Of a stretch of 64,000 nucleotides of DNA, positions 26,302 to 35,054 are shown piece by piece (the first letter of the stretch is position 1; each line of letters begins with the position of its first letter). The translations under genes were made by a program, and so were the position numbers. A model generated the notes under the pieces. The model was not told the DNA's origin, did not search any database, and saw nothing but the letters and a program-made list of their open reading frames with translations. Source of the stretch: Trichococcus ilyis. GTDB lineage: Bacteria > Bacillota > Bacilli > Lactobacillales > Aerococcaceae. Where the stretch lies: contig NZ_FNYT01000005.1 of NCBI RefSeq assembly GCF_900109135.1, forward strand, positions 62,001 through 126,000. The letters run 5' to 3'.

Positions 26302-28578
26302 TCAGACCGATACTGCGTCTTTGATGATCTGCGCTGCCGCCACCAAATTGGCCAGGCTTTCTCTCGTTTCTTTGATGCCTCTGGTTTTCAGCCCGCAGTC
26401 CGGATTGATCCAGAGATTTTCTTCGTCGATCTTCGTCAGCGCGTTCTTCAGGACCGCCACCATCTCCTCGACACTCGGCACGCGCGGCGAATGGATGTCA
26501 TACACGCCCGGTCCGACTTCGGTTTCGAAACGGTTCGCCTTCAGAGCATCGATGATCGTCAGTTTGGAACGCGAAGCTTCGAAGGAAATGACGTCCGCAT
26601 CCATGTTGTCGATATCCGTTACGATCTCCTCGAATTCGCTGTAGCACATATGCGTATGCACCTGCGTCTCCGGTCGCACGCCGCTGTGGCAAAGGCGGAA
26701 CGACGGGATCGCCCAATCAAGGTATTCGCTGTTCCATTCTTCCCTGCGGATCGGCAGCTTCTCTTTCAGCGCCGCTTCGTCGATCTGGATGATCTTGATG
26801 CCGGCTTCTTCCAAATCCAAAACTTCCTCGCGGATCGCCAGTCCGATCTGGAAAGCCATCTCCTTCAGCGAAATGTCCTCACGCGGAAACGACCAGTTCA
26901 GGATCGTCACCGGACCCGTCAGCATCCCTTTGACCGGTTTGTCGGAAAGGCTCTGCGCATATTCCGAATAGAACACGGTGATCGGGTTTTCGCGGCGGAT
27001 ATCGCCGAAGATGATCGGCGGCTTGACGCATCTTGTTCCGTAGGATTGCACCCAGGCCTTTTCGGTGAAGATGTATCCGGCCAGGTTTTCCCCGAAGAAT
27101 TCCACCATGTCGTTGCGCTCGGATTCGCCGTGGACCAGCACATCCAGCCCCAATTCCTCCTGCAGCTCGATGCAGTCCTTGATGAATCCTTTGATGTTCT
27201 CATCGTACTCGGCTTTCGTGATGTCGCCTTTGCGGTATTTGCTGCGGTTCTGCTTCACTTCTTTCGTCTGCGGGAAGGAGCCGATCGTCGTCGTCGGCAA
27301 CAGCCCCAGCTGCAATTTCTCCTTTTGGATCGCCCTGCGTTTTGTTCTTGGAACATTTCTGACAAAATCTCTCTCCGTCAAGCTCGCCACGGACGCCTGC
27401 ACGTGCTTGTCCTCGTACACACGCTCCGCTGAAAAGACTTGTTGATTCGCAAGATAACTTTCCTTATTTTCATATCCGGAGGCGCCGATCAGTTCCGTCA
27501 GTTCCTTGATTTCCTGAAGCTTTTCCTTCGCGAAAGCGAAGTAGCGGGATACATCCGGCGCCAAGCTCGTTTCATTTTCCAAAGTGTAAGGGACATGCAG
27601 CAACGAACAGGAAGTGCTGATGACGATGTCTTGGCTGAACTTTTCCAGTCCGTTGACCAAAGCGATGACTTTTTTGTAGTCGCTCTTCCAGATGTTTTTC
27701 CCGTTCACGACGCCGGCAAACAGCGTCTTGTCGGCCGGGAAGCCGTGCCTTTCCAAAAGTGCCAGCGTTTGTTTGCCTTCCAGGAAATCCAGGCCGATGC
27801 CATCGAAGTCCAAGCCGACCACTTCCTCATAGCTGTCCCTGATATCCCCGAAGTACGTCTGCAGCAACACTTTTACGTTGCCCTTGTGCGCCAGCACTTT
27901 TTCGTAAAGGGCCGTGAACAGCGCCACATCCGCTTGCGTCAGATCGGTGACGAGACTCGGTTCATCGAACTGCACCCATTCCACGCCCTGTTCATTGAAC
28001 CGGTCCAGGATTGCGATATAGGCATTCGCCACGTCCTCCGCAAAATCGTTAATCGTTTTTGAGCCTTTGCATTTTGCCAGCTTCAGGAAAGTGAATCCGC
28101 CGATGATGACCGGCTTCGTCAGCACACCGATTTGTTTGGCTTCTTCATATTCGTCGAACGGCTTGTCGCCCGCCAATTTGATTTCGGAATCGTCGAACAA
28201 TTCAGGCACCAAGTAATGGTAATTGGTGTTGAACCATTTCTTCATCGCCAATGCTTTGACGTCGCCCGCTTCGCCCTGGTATCCGCGTGCGGCCGCGAAA
28301 TACGTATCGCGCTCGCTCAAACCGAGCTGTTTGTAGCTTTCGGGCAGCGCGTTCAACAGGACCGTCAGATCCAGCACGTTATCGTAATATGAAAAATCAT
28401 TCGAAGGGATGTGGCTGATGCCGGCATCCTGCTGCAGATTCCAGTGCATTTCCCGCAGACCCTTTGCGACTTGCTCCAACTCTTCTGTTGAAATTTCTTT
28501 TCTGAAGTATTTTTCGGATGCGAACTTCAATTCGCGCAACTTGCCTACCCTTGGAAAACCGATTAGTGAACTGTTCAT
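26302..28578 (-). CDS. metE: Cobalamin-independent methionine synthase
   Basis: A 758-residue enzyme that moves the methyl group of 5-methyl-THF-glutamate to homocysteine. Both halves of the duplicated barrel are present. Zinc ligands are seen in HTHMCYSEFEEI and NPDCGLKTRG near the C-terminus, and IGFPRVGKLRELKFASEKYF starts the protein. The ATG at 28578 has GGAGGAG upstream. First gene of metE-metF, preceded by a LysR-type Met-box. No riboswitch is seen here, in contrast to the S-box at 50.2 kb. Confidence 0.97.
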   Translation of the reverse strand: MNSSLIGFPRVGKLRELKFASEKYFRKEISTEELEQVAKGLREMHWNLQQDAGISHIPSNDFSYYDNVLDLTVLLNALPESYKQLGLSERDTYFAAARGYQGEAGDVKALAMKKWFNTNYHYLVPELFDDSEIKLAGDKPFDEYEEAKQIGVLTKPVIIGGFTFLKLAKCKGSKTINDFAEDVANAYIAILDRFNEQGVEWVQFDEPSLVTDLTQADVALFTALYEKVLAHKGNVKVLLQTYFGDIRDSYEEVVGLDFDGIGLDFLEGKQTLALLERHGFPADKTLFAGVVNGKNIWKSDYKKVIALVNGLEKFSQDIVISTSCSLLHVPYTLENETSLAPDVSRYFAFAKEKLQEIKELTELIGASGYENKESYLANQQVFSAERVYEDKHVQASVASLTERDFVRNVPRTKRRAIQKEKLQLGLLPTTTIGSFPQTKEVKQNRSKYRKGDITKAEYDENIKGFIKDCIELQEELGLDVLVHGESERNDMVEFFGENLAGYIFTEKAWVQSYGTRCVKPPIIFGDIRRENPITVFYSEYAQSLSDKPVKGMLTGPVTILNWSFPREDISLKEMAFQIGLAIREEVLDLEEAGIKIIQIDEAALKEKLPIRREEWNSEYLDWAIPSFRLCHSGVRPETQVHTHMCYSEFEEIVTDIDNMDADVISFEASRSKLTIIDALKANRFETEVGPGVYDIHSPRVPSVEEMVAVLKNALTKIDEENLWINPDCGLKTRGIKETRESLANLVAAAQIIKDAVSV

Positions 28579-28732
28579 TTTGACTCCTCCATTTCGTTTT
28601 TTGGTTCCTGCTGCAATAATAGTGAGCATACAGACGACTGTCGTGCTGTTTGCTGATCATCTCTTATCAGAAGGTTGTTTCAGTATGCCACGGAATCGGG
28701 ATATAGGATAACACTAAATAAATATACTCAGA

Positions 28733-28749
28733 TATAGATAAATGCTATA
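28733..28749. promoter_or_regulatory. Met-box (LysR-type MtaR/CmbR/MetR operator) upstream of metE
   Basis: TATAG-ATAAATG-CTATA, a 17-bp dyad with the spacing of the streptococcal/lactococcal Met-box (TATAGTTTNAAACTATA). It lies about 155 bp upstream of the metE start. The central residues differ from the consensus. Confidence 0.55.
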
Positions 28750-28813
28750 AGGGTTGGCGGGGCAATCTCGGTTGGCCGGAGTTGAGCCCGTTGCGCTGTT
28801 GCGGTTCGCTCTG

Positions 28814-28985
28814 CTCCGCTCAACGCTGGCTTCGGCGGAGGACGCCTCCATTCGGAAGAGCTGTCCTCCGGGGAACCCGCGCTCATCGGAGGACGTCGGC
28901 AGCTATCGAACTCAACTCCGATGAAGCAATGCTCGTCGGAGAATGCACCACATTATGGCCGCCGAACTCCGGCGAAGCCTCCGCC
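28814..28985. repeat. Palindrome array, family 1, cluster 5 (3 full units plus two remnants)
   Basis: Full units at 28814-28840, 28866-28891 and 28916-28941. A fourth starts at 28967 with CTCCGGCGAAGCCTCCG but its right half is lost. A remnant of an earlier unit ends at about 28781. Starts are 52, 50 and 51 nt apart. Spacers resemble those of cluster 1. The array lies in the 618-bp gap between divergent metE and the HAD gene; after it, up to 29196, only a TATAAT (29135-29140) promoter element is seen. Confidence 0.85.
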
Positions 28986-29196
28986 CACAAACAGATCCTA
29001 ATGCCGGATGCACCGGCAAGTTCGGCAAGTCGCAGCTTTGAACATTAGGTCCGGAACAGGCTTATTTTCGCCTGAAATCACTGGTACTTTTCACCCGACT
29101 GCAATCAAAACCTTTTCATCCCCCAAAATCATTCTATAATGAAGGTGAGCACATACCGACTATCAAGAGATTAGCAATAGGCAAAGGAGCATGAGT

Positions 29197-29979
29197 ATGA
29201 CAAACTATCAGATCGCTTTTTTTGACATCGACGGCACTTTGGTCGATTCCCGCAACCGCAAGCTCAACATGAGTGAAATGGTGCCCGAATCCACAAAAGA
29301 AGCCATCAGAAAGATCCAAGCGGCGGGAATCATTCCGGTGATAGCTTCCGGGCGCTACAAAGAAGCGGTTGTGGACCTGGCTTCCTTGTTGGGCATCGAC
29401 AGCATGATCACCTCCAACGGGCAAGAGATCATCCTGAACGGCAAGAGCATTTACCAGAATTGGATCGAACAGGATGTGGTGGAAGATATCTTCAGTGCCT
29501 TCGAAGAACGCGGGATCGATGTGTTCTACGACACCGCTCACGGCATCTTCAGCTCCGCCGGCCGAAAGGACTTGATTGACCGGGGAGCCCCGATCCGCTT
29601 CCTCGAACCCGGCGAATGCCCGACAAAGGTGATGCAGATACTGGTTGATACGGATGATCTTGAGGGCATCAGCAGTTGGGTGACGAATCTGAAGGTCGTC
29701 AAGACCACCCCAGTAACCCTGGATATCCTGCCCCATAATGTCTCGAAAGCTTCCGGAATCCAGCACCTGCTGGACATACTTGCCTTGCCGGCGGAATCCG
29801 CTGTGGCTTTCGGGGATGAGCAAAATGACCTGGAAATGTTCGATGCGGTGGGAACTGCCGTCGCGATGGGGAATGCCATCGACGAGCTGAAGGAAAAAGC
29901 CGATTTCGTCACCCGGGAAGTGTGGCGGGACGGCATCTATTATGCCTGCCAGCACCTGAAGCTGTTTCCGGAAGACTGA
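29197..29979 (+). CDS. Cof-type HAD-superfamily hydrolase
   Basis: A 260-residue HAD phosphatase of the Cof/YbiV type (C2B cap). The nucleophile motif FFDIDGTLVDS lies at about residues 8-18, motif II is IPVIASGR, and motif IV is VAFGDEQNDLEMFDAVG. Such enzymes remove phosphate from sugar phosphates or cofactors such as FMN and PLP. The second of two close ATGs (29197) has AAAGGAG at the better distance. It stands alone with its own TATAAT box, and a terminator follows. Confidence 0.93.
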   Translation: MTNYQIAFFDIDGTLVDSRNRKLNMSEMVPESTKEAIRKIQAAGIIPVIASGRYKEAVVDLASLLGIDSMITSNGQEIILNGKSIYQNWIEQDVVEDIFSAFEERGIDVFYDTAHGIFSSAGRKDLIDRGAPIRFLEPGECPTKVMQILVDTDDLEGISSWVTNLKVVKTTPVTLDILPHNVSKASGIQHLLDILALPAESAVAFGDEQNDLEMFDAVGTAVAMGNAIDELKEKADFVTREVWRDGIYYACQHLKLFPED

Positions 29980-30018
29980 TGCCCCGGAAACGCGCGAACT
30001 GTCGAGAAATCCGGATTC

Positions 30019-30059
30019 TGTCGGCTGTTCGGTATCTATCGCATCCTCAACAGCCGACA
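30019..30059. repeat. Hairpin of family 2 type
   Basis: TGTCGGCTGTT, loop 19 nt, AACAGCCGACA: a perfect 11-bp stem just after the HAD gene. Confidence 0.8.
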
Positions 30060-30089
30060 ACCAGCCCCATACCCGAAGTTTGGCAAGAC

Positions 30090-30129
30090 AAAGAAGAGCC
30101 GCCTCAAATTATCGAGGTGGCTCTTCTTT
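30090..30129 (+). terminator. Bidirectional terminator between the HAD gene and fucO
   Basis: Stem AAAGAAGAGCCGCCTC / GAGGTGGCTCTTCTTT with an 8-nt loop, bounded by A and T runs. It probably also ends the rha operon transcript. Confidence 0.9.
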
Positions 30130-30209
30130 GTTGTGGATAACCTTATTTTTGGACAAATTCGGATTATCTGCATTTTTTGAAAAAAGTCGTTGTTTGGATC
30201 AGGACTGGA

Positions 30210-31367
30210 TTATTGGAACAATTTTTTGTACATTGCGATCGTTTCTTCCAATGTCGGCGTGAACGGATTACCTGGTGCGCAGGCATCGATCATGGCATTT
30301 TTGGACAGGTATTCGTAGTCGAACTCCTCTTCTTTTATTCCCAGCTCATTCAATGATGTTGGAATGCCGACGACTTTGGACAAGCGTTTGATTTCTTCGA
30401 CTGTGTAATCCGCGCAGGCCTGATCGGATACTGCATCCGTAACGGCCATCCCTAAAGCTTTCGCCACTTTGCGGAAACGCTCAGGCGCGAATTTGGCATT
30501 TTCAGCTTCCACGATCGGCAACAACATCGCGCAGCAGACGCCGTGCGGCAAGTGGTAAACGGCTCCCAGTTGGTGCGCCATCGAATGCACATAGCCTAGG
30601 CCGGCATTGTTGAAGGCCATTCCGCCCAGGAAGATGGCATTGACCATCTTGTCGCGCGCATCCAGATCCGTGCCGTTTTCGACAGCTTTCGGCAAATACT
30701 CGCGGATCAATTCGATCGCGCCGGCTGCCAGGACTTCCGTCACAGCGTAAGCGCCCGGCGTTACCATCGATTCGATCGCATGGGTCAGCGCGTCCATTCC
30801 GGTTGCGGCCGTCAATGATTTCGGCATCGTCAGCATCAGTTCAGGATCGTTCACGGAAATCTTCGCCAAGCTGTTTTTGTCGACCATGACCATCTTCACT
30901 TTGCGTTCTTCATCGGTGATGACGTAGTTGATTGTGATTTCTGCGGATGTTCCGGCAGTCGTGTTGATCGCCACAACCGGCAAGCCGGCTTTCGCTGATT
31001 TGTGCAAGCCTTCGTAATCCTGCGGTTTGCCGCCGTTCGTCAGGATGATGCTGATTGCGCTCGCTGCATCCTGAGGGGAGCCGCCGCCGAAGGAAATGAT
31101 GAAGTCGCAGTTTTCCGCTTGGGCCATCGCTACGCCTTCATTGACGTTTTTGCAGGTCGGGTTCGGATCGACATCAGCATAGATCACATAGTCGATCGCC
31201 GCGTTGTCCAATTCCGCCAAAACGACGTCAATCATGTCGCTTTTGGCCAGGAAGTTATCCGTTACGAACAAAGCTTTCTTGTAGCCAAGGTCCTTCACAT
31301 AACCGCCCATCTCCTTGATGCAGCCTTTTCCGATAAGGTTTATTGCCGGTACATAAAAAGTTGCCAT
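30210..31367 (-). CDS. fucO: Iron-containing alcohol dehydrogenase, lactaldehyde reductase
   Basis: A 385-residue group III (iron-activated) alcohol dehydrogenase. Visible are the NAD motif FIISFGGGSPQDAASAIS, the iron-binding ATGMDALTHAIESMVTPGA and HSMAHQLGAVYHLPHGVCCA. As the last gene of the rhamnose operon it most likely reduces L-lactaldehyde from RhaD to (S)-1,2-propanediol with NADH. A 1,3-propanediol dehydrogenase role would look similar, but the context decides. Start ATG has AAGGGG upstream. Confidence 0.93.
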   Translation of the reverse strand: MATFYVPAINLIGKGCIKEMGGYVKDLGYKKALFVTDNFLAKSDMIDVVLAELDNAAIDYVIYADVDPNPTCKNVNEGVAMAQAENCDFIISFGGGSPQDAASAISIILTNGGKPQDYEGLHKSAKAGLPVVAINTTAGTSAEITINYVITDEERKVKMVMVDKNSLAKISVNDPELMLTMPKSLTAATGMDALTHAIESMVTPGAYAVTEVLAAGAIELIREYLPKAVENGTDLDARDKMVNAIFLGGMAFNNAGLGYVHSMAHQLGAVYHLPHGVCCAMLLPIVEAENAKFAPERFRKVAKALGMAVTDAVSDQACADYTVEEIKRLSKVVGIPTSLNELGIKEEEFDYEYLSKNAMIDACAPGNPFTPTLEETIAMYKKLFQ

Positions 31368-31392
31368 TTTCGATTATCCCCTTTTGATATGA

Positions 31393-32211
31393 TTAGACGT
31401 TCAAGTAGCCCGCTCTTGGTGTTACCGAGAAACGTTTGCCCAGATTGCTCAGTTGTTCGTCGGTGATTTCCTGGCGGATGCCGCCTTGCGATTGCACAAG
31501 TGTGTAAACTGTCGCTGATTTTTCGGCCGTTTCGACCAAACCGAAGCACTCTTCCAGATCTTTTCCGGCTGCGTACAGTCCGTGGTGCGGCCAGACGATC
31601 AGACGGTATTCCTTCATTTTTTCAGCAGTCGCTTCGCCGATTTCGTTCGTTCCCGGCATCAACCAAGGCAGGATGCCCACGCCTTCAGGGAACACGACCA
31701 ATGATTCGGTGCACATTTTCCAAAGGATGCGCGTGAAGCTTCTTTCATCCAACTCGCAAGAGAAGGACATCGCCAACAAGTTGGTTGCGTGGCAGTGGTA
31801 GACGACGCGGTTTTCGGGATCTACCGACAAGCGCGCAATGTGCGACATCAAATGCGCAGGCAATTCGCTGGTAGGAGCCGCTCCGTTTTCGTGGCCCCAT
31901 AACAGATCCACGCTGTTGCCTTCCGCAGTCACTTTCAGGATTCCCAAAACATCAGCCGGGTCATGGATGACGTTTTTGAAGAATTTGCCTGTTCCGGTTA
32001 CCAGGAAATATTTCCCGGCCAGGGCTTTCCCGTCGAAAGCGATCGGGATGTTGCGTTTGACTTCGTTCAGGTCCAGATAGTCCGTCAGTTCCTCTTCCTT
32101 CAGCAAGTAGGACAGGTTGCCGCTGTTTCTTTCGTGCCAGCCGAATTTGTACATGACGTCCGTCAACAGCATGACTTCTTTGATGAATGGTGCTTCCAAA
32201 ATGTTTTTCAT
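31393..32211 (-). CDS. rhaD: Rhamnulose-1-phosphate aldolase
   Basis: A 272-residue class II aldolase splitting L-rhamnulose 1-phosphate into DHAP and L-lactaldehyde. WHERNSGNLSYLL, the zinc-histidine motif VVYHCHATNLLAM, and the later VWPHHGLYAAGKDLEE are typical of RhaD. Start ATG has AAGGGGG upstream. It lies between rhaA and fucO with gaps of 16 and 25 bp. Confidence 0.96.
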   Translation of the reverse strand: MKNILEAPFIKEVMLLTDVMYKFGWHERNSGNLSYLLKEEELTDYLDLNEVKRNIPIAFDGKALAGKYFLVTGTGKFFKNVIHDPADVLGILKVTAEGNSVDLLWGHENGAAPTSELPAHLMSHIARLSVDPENRVVYHCHATNLLAMSFSCELDERSFTRILWKMCTESLVVFPEGVGILPWLMPGTNEIGEATAEKMKEYRLIVWPHHGLYAAGKDLEECFGLVETAEKSATVYTLVQSQGGIRQEITDEQLSNLGKRFSVTPRAGYLNV

Positions 32212-32227
32212 TTTTATGATTTCCCCC

Positions 32228-33484
32228 TTAGTTGCGTTCCGTAAGAATTTTTTGTTCGTAGTCTTTTACTTCCTTCAGCCATTCCGTACCTGCAGGAACG
32301 CTTTGTTGTTGGCAATAGTAATCCCAGATAGCGCCGAATGGGTAAGATTTCATTTCTTCCGTGACAGCCAAACGGGTCGTGAAGTCGCCTGTGCTTTCGG
32401 CGTCCTTCAATGTATCGATCGGGCTCAGCATGCCAAGCAGCAAGGATTTCAACGTACTGCGCGCGCCGATGACCATCGCTGCGACACGGTTGATCGTTGC
32501 ATCGAAGAAGTCCATGCCGATGAACGTTTTGTCCAGCAAGTCATTGCGGACCAAGGTTTCGCCGATGCGGGTAGTCGCTTCATCCAGGATGACGACATGG
32601 TCGGAATCCCAACGGATCGGGCGGCTCACGTGCAGCATCAAGCCTTTACCGAACGGCAGGAAGGCAGTGAATTTATCGGAAACATCCTCGGTCGGATGGA
32701 AATGTCCGGCATCGATCGTCCACAAAATGTCACGCGTCAGAGCGTAGGACAGGTAGAAGTCATTGGAACCGGTCGTGAAGCTTTCTGCCCCAATACCGAA
32801 AAGTTTGCCTTCGACTGCATCCAGCATGTGCGCATCGTCGAATTTCTCTTCCAAACATTGATCCAACGCATCACGCAGGCGTACGCGCGGCGACATTTTG
32901 TCGATCGGGTTGTCTTTGTAGCCGTCCGGAATCCAGATGTTGTTCACGCAAGTTTGGTTCAGTTCTTCCCCGAAATAAGCGGCAACTTTACGGCTGCGTT
33001 TCACGTGCTCGATCCAGAACGCTTGTGTTTCAGGGTCATTGCTGGACAAGGTGCCGTCCGTCGATTTCGGATGCGAGAAGCAAGTCGGGTTGAAGTCCAG
33101 CCCAAGGCCTTTTTCTTTCGCCCATTCTACCCATTTTTCGTAGTGCTTCGGTTCGATCTGGTCCAGATCGATTTTTTCGTCCGTATCGACGTAGATGGCA
33201 TGCAAGTTGACTTTATGGTTGCCGGGGATCAGGCTCAAGGCTTTGTCCAAGTCGGCACGCAGTTGCGCCGGCGTTGTTGCTTTGCCCGGGTAGTTGCCGC
33301 TGACGGAAATCCCGCCGGTCAAGGCTTGGTCTGGGAACATGAATCCCAATACATCGTCCCCTTGCCAGCATTGCAAGGAAACCTTGATTTGGCTCAATTT
33401 ATCGAGCACGGCATCAGTATCGACACCGATGGCGGCGTATTTCTGTTTTGCTAATGTGTAGGCTTCTTCGATAGGTTGTGTCAT
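32228..33484 (-). CDS. rhaA: L-rhamnose isomerase
   Basis: A 418-residue isomerase converting L-rhamnose to L-rhamnulose with a metal ion. The segment VSLQCWQGDDVLGF near the N-terminus, AIYVDTDEKIDLDQIEP and IWTIDAGHFHPTEDVSD (metal ligands) match RhaA closely. The ATG at 33484 has GGAG 10 nt upstream; a TTG five codons earlier would overlap this site. It begins 4 bp after the rhaB stop. Confidence 0.96.
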   Translation of the reverse strand: MTQPIEEAYTLAKQKYAAIGVDTDAVLDKLSQIKVSLQCWQGDDVLGFMFPDQALTGGISVSGNYPGKATTPAQLRADLDKALSLIPGNHKVNLHAIYVDTDEKIDLDQIEPKHYEKWVEWAKEKGLGLDFNPTCFSHPKSTDGTLSSNDPETQAFWIEHVKRSRKVAAYFGEELNQTCVNNIWIPDGYKDNPIDKMSPRVRLRDALDQCLEEKFDDAHMLDAVEGKLFGIGAESFTTGSNDFYLSYALTRDILWTIDAGHFHPTEDVSDKFTAFLPFGKGLMLHVSRPIRWDSDHVVILDEATTRIGETLVRNDLLDKTFIGMDFFDATINRVAAMVIGARSTLKSLLLGMLSPIDTLKDAESTGDFTTRLAVTEEMKSYPFGAIWDYYCQQQSVPAGTEWLKEVKDYEQKILTERN

Positions 33485-33488
33485 TTTT

Positions 33489-34937
33489 CTATACTCCAAT
33501 CTTTTCTTCGTATTTTTTTAAATGCTCCCGGTCAGCGATTGGGTTCGGTGGATATTCTTCAACGTGGATCTGGGTGCGCAGCCATTCTCTGGCTTCCGCC
33601 AGGTTTTTGAACTCATCGGTCGCGATCATCTGCACGAGCAGGTTGCCGATTGCGGTTCCTTCGGTAGGACCGGCAACGACCAGCTTGCCGGTGACATCGG
33701 CAGTCAGCTGGTTCAGCAGTTTGACGTTCGCGCCGCCGCCGACGATGTGCAGCACTTCGATCGGTTCCAGCGTCAGCTGTTCGATTTTTTTCAGTTCATG
33801 CGCATAGGCCAAAGCCAAGTTGCTGTACACGCACATCACCAATTCTCCTGTCGTTTCCGGCACGATTTCGCCCCGCTCGCGGCAGTAGGCTTGGATCTCC
33901 GCGATCATGTTTTCCGGATTGAGGAAGCGCGGATCGTTCAGGTCGACATACTGCAGGAACGGTTCGACCGCATAAGCCAGCTGCGCCATTTCGGCGTAGG
34001 AATGGCGGTAATCCAGGTTGCGCGCGATTTCCTGCACGAACCACATGCCGGTGATGTTCTTCAGGAAACGGTAGGTGCCGTAAGCGCCCCACTCGTTCGT
34101 GAAGTTCGCTTCGTAAGCCGGGCGGCCGTTTATCGGTGCGTCGTTTTCGACCCCGATCAAGGACCAGGTTCCGCTGCTCAGGTAGGCCCATTTCCCGCCC
34201 AGTGCCGGCACGCCGACGATTGCGGATGCCGTATCGTGCGTCGCCGCAGCGATCACTTCGATCTGGGGCAGGTCATAGGTTTCCACCAGCTCCGCCTTTA
34301 CATCGCCGATTTTCGTTCCTGGTGCAACCAATTGCGGAAACTTATCTCTCGGGATGCCCACAAGTTCCAGCAGATCCGCATCGAACTCGCCGGTTTCGAG
34401 ATTCAGCATCTGCGAAGAGGACACGTTCGTCACTTCGCCGACCATCGCTCCGGTCAAGCGGTACTCCAGATAATCCGGAATCATCAGGATTTTGTCCGTC
34501 CTGGCCAACAAGTCCTTGTCCTCTTCATACAGTTGATACAACGTGTTGAAGTCCAGGAACTGGATGCCCGTTTTGGCGTAGATCGTCTCCTTGGGGATTT
34601 CTTGCGCCACTTTTTCGATCGTGTCCTTCGTGCGTTCGTCCCGGTAACTGATCGGGAGCTGCAGCAGCTGGCCGTCCGTTCCGATAAGGCAGTAGTCGAC
34701 CGCCCATGTGTCGATGCCGAGATGGCATTCCGTCACGCCGAGCGCCTTCAGTTTGGAGAGCCCGGTCAAGATTTCTTCGAAAATGGTCTCGATGTCCCAT
34801 CTGTCGGATCCGTCGATGCGGCTGAAGCCGTTTTTGAAACGATGCACCTCCTGCAAATCCATTTGTTTATTGTCTATTTCCGCCAGCATGATGCGCCCGC
34901 TGGAGGCGCCGATATCTATCATTGCATAGTACTTCAT
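33489..34937 (-). CDS. rhaB: Rhamnulokinase
   Basis: A 482-residue FGGY-type kinase that phosphorylates L-rhamnulose at C1. YYAMIDIGASSGRIMLAEID is the phosphate-binding start; AAATHDTASAIVGVPA and LHIVGGGANVKLLNQLTADV are family motifs (ATPase domains I and II). Start ATG has CGGAGGTG upstream. It is the first gene of rhaB-rhaA-rhaD-fucO, preceded by a cre-like site and a divergent AraC regulator. No rhamnose transporter or RhaM mutarotase gene is in the operon. Confidence 0.96.
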   Translation of the reverse strand: MKYYAMIDIGASSGRIMLAEIDNKQMDLQEVHRFKNGFSRIDGSDRWDIETIFEEILTGLSKLKALGVTECHLGIDTWAVDYCLIGTDGQLLQLPISYRDERTKDTIEKVAQEIPKETIYAKTGIQFLDFNTLYQLYEEDKDLLARTDKILMIPDYLEYRLTGAMVGEVTNVSSSQMLNLETGEFDADLLELVGIPRDKFPQLVAPGTKIGDVKAELVETYDLPQIEVIAAATHDTASAIVGVPALGGKWAYLSSGTWSLIGVENDAPINGRPAYEANFTNEWGAYGTYRFLKNITGMWFVQEIARNLDYRHSYAEMAQLAYAVEPFLQYVDLNDPRFLNPENMIAEIQAYCRERGEIVPETTGELVMCVYSNLALAYAHELKKIEQLTLEPIEVLHIVGGGANVKLLNQLTADVTGKLVVAGPTEGTAIGNLLVQMIATDEFKNLAEAREWLRTQIHVEEYPPNPIADREHLKKYEEKIGV

Positions 34938-34960
34938 TTACTTGTTTCACACCTCCGTCT

Positions 34961-34974
34961 TGTAATTGTTTACA
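34961..34974. promoter_or_regulatory. cre-like dyad in the rhaB/araC intergenic region
   Basis: TGTAATTGTTTACA; on the other strand TGTAAACAATTACA, 13 of 14 positions of the CcpA consensus (A for the central G). It sits 24-37 bp upstream of the rhaB start, a position suited to block transcription. Confidence 0.5.
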
Positions 34975-35054
34975 TTACTATTAAACAACTTCCGGATGTA
35001 TGCTACAATGTCACTGAATGAGTTGTGAGTACCAAATATACAGGAGGTGTTGGG

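Noticed and set aside
28782-29048. Plus-strand frame across palindrome cluster 5
   Set aside because: It is only the repeat array in translation.
33522-35021. Long plus-strand reading frame of about 499 codons opposite rhaB
   Set aside because: Antisense to rhamnulokinase with no recognisable domain; a by-product of codon bias.
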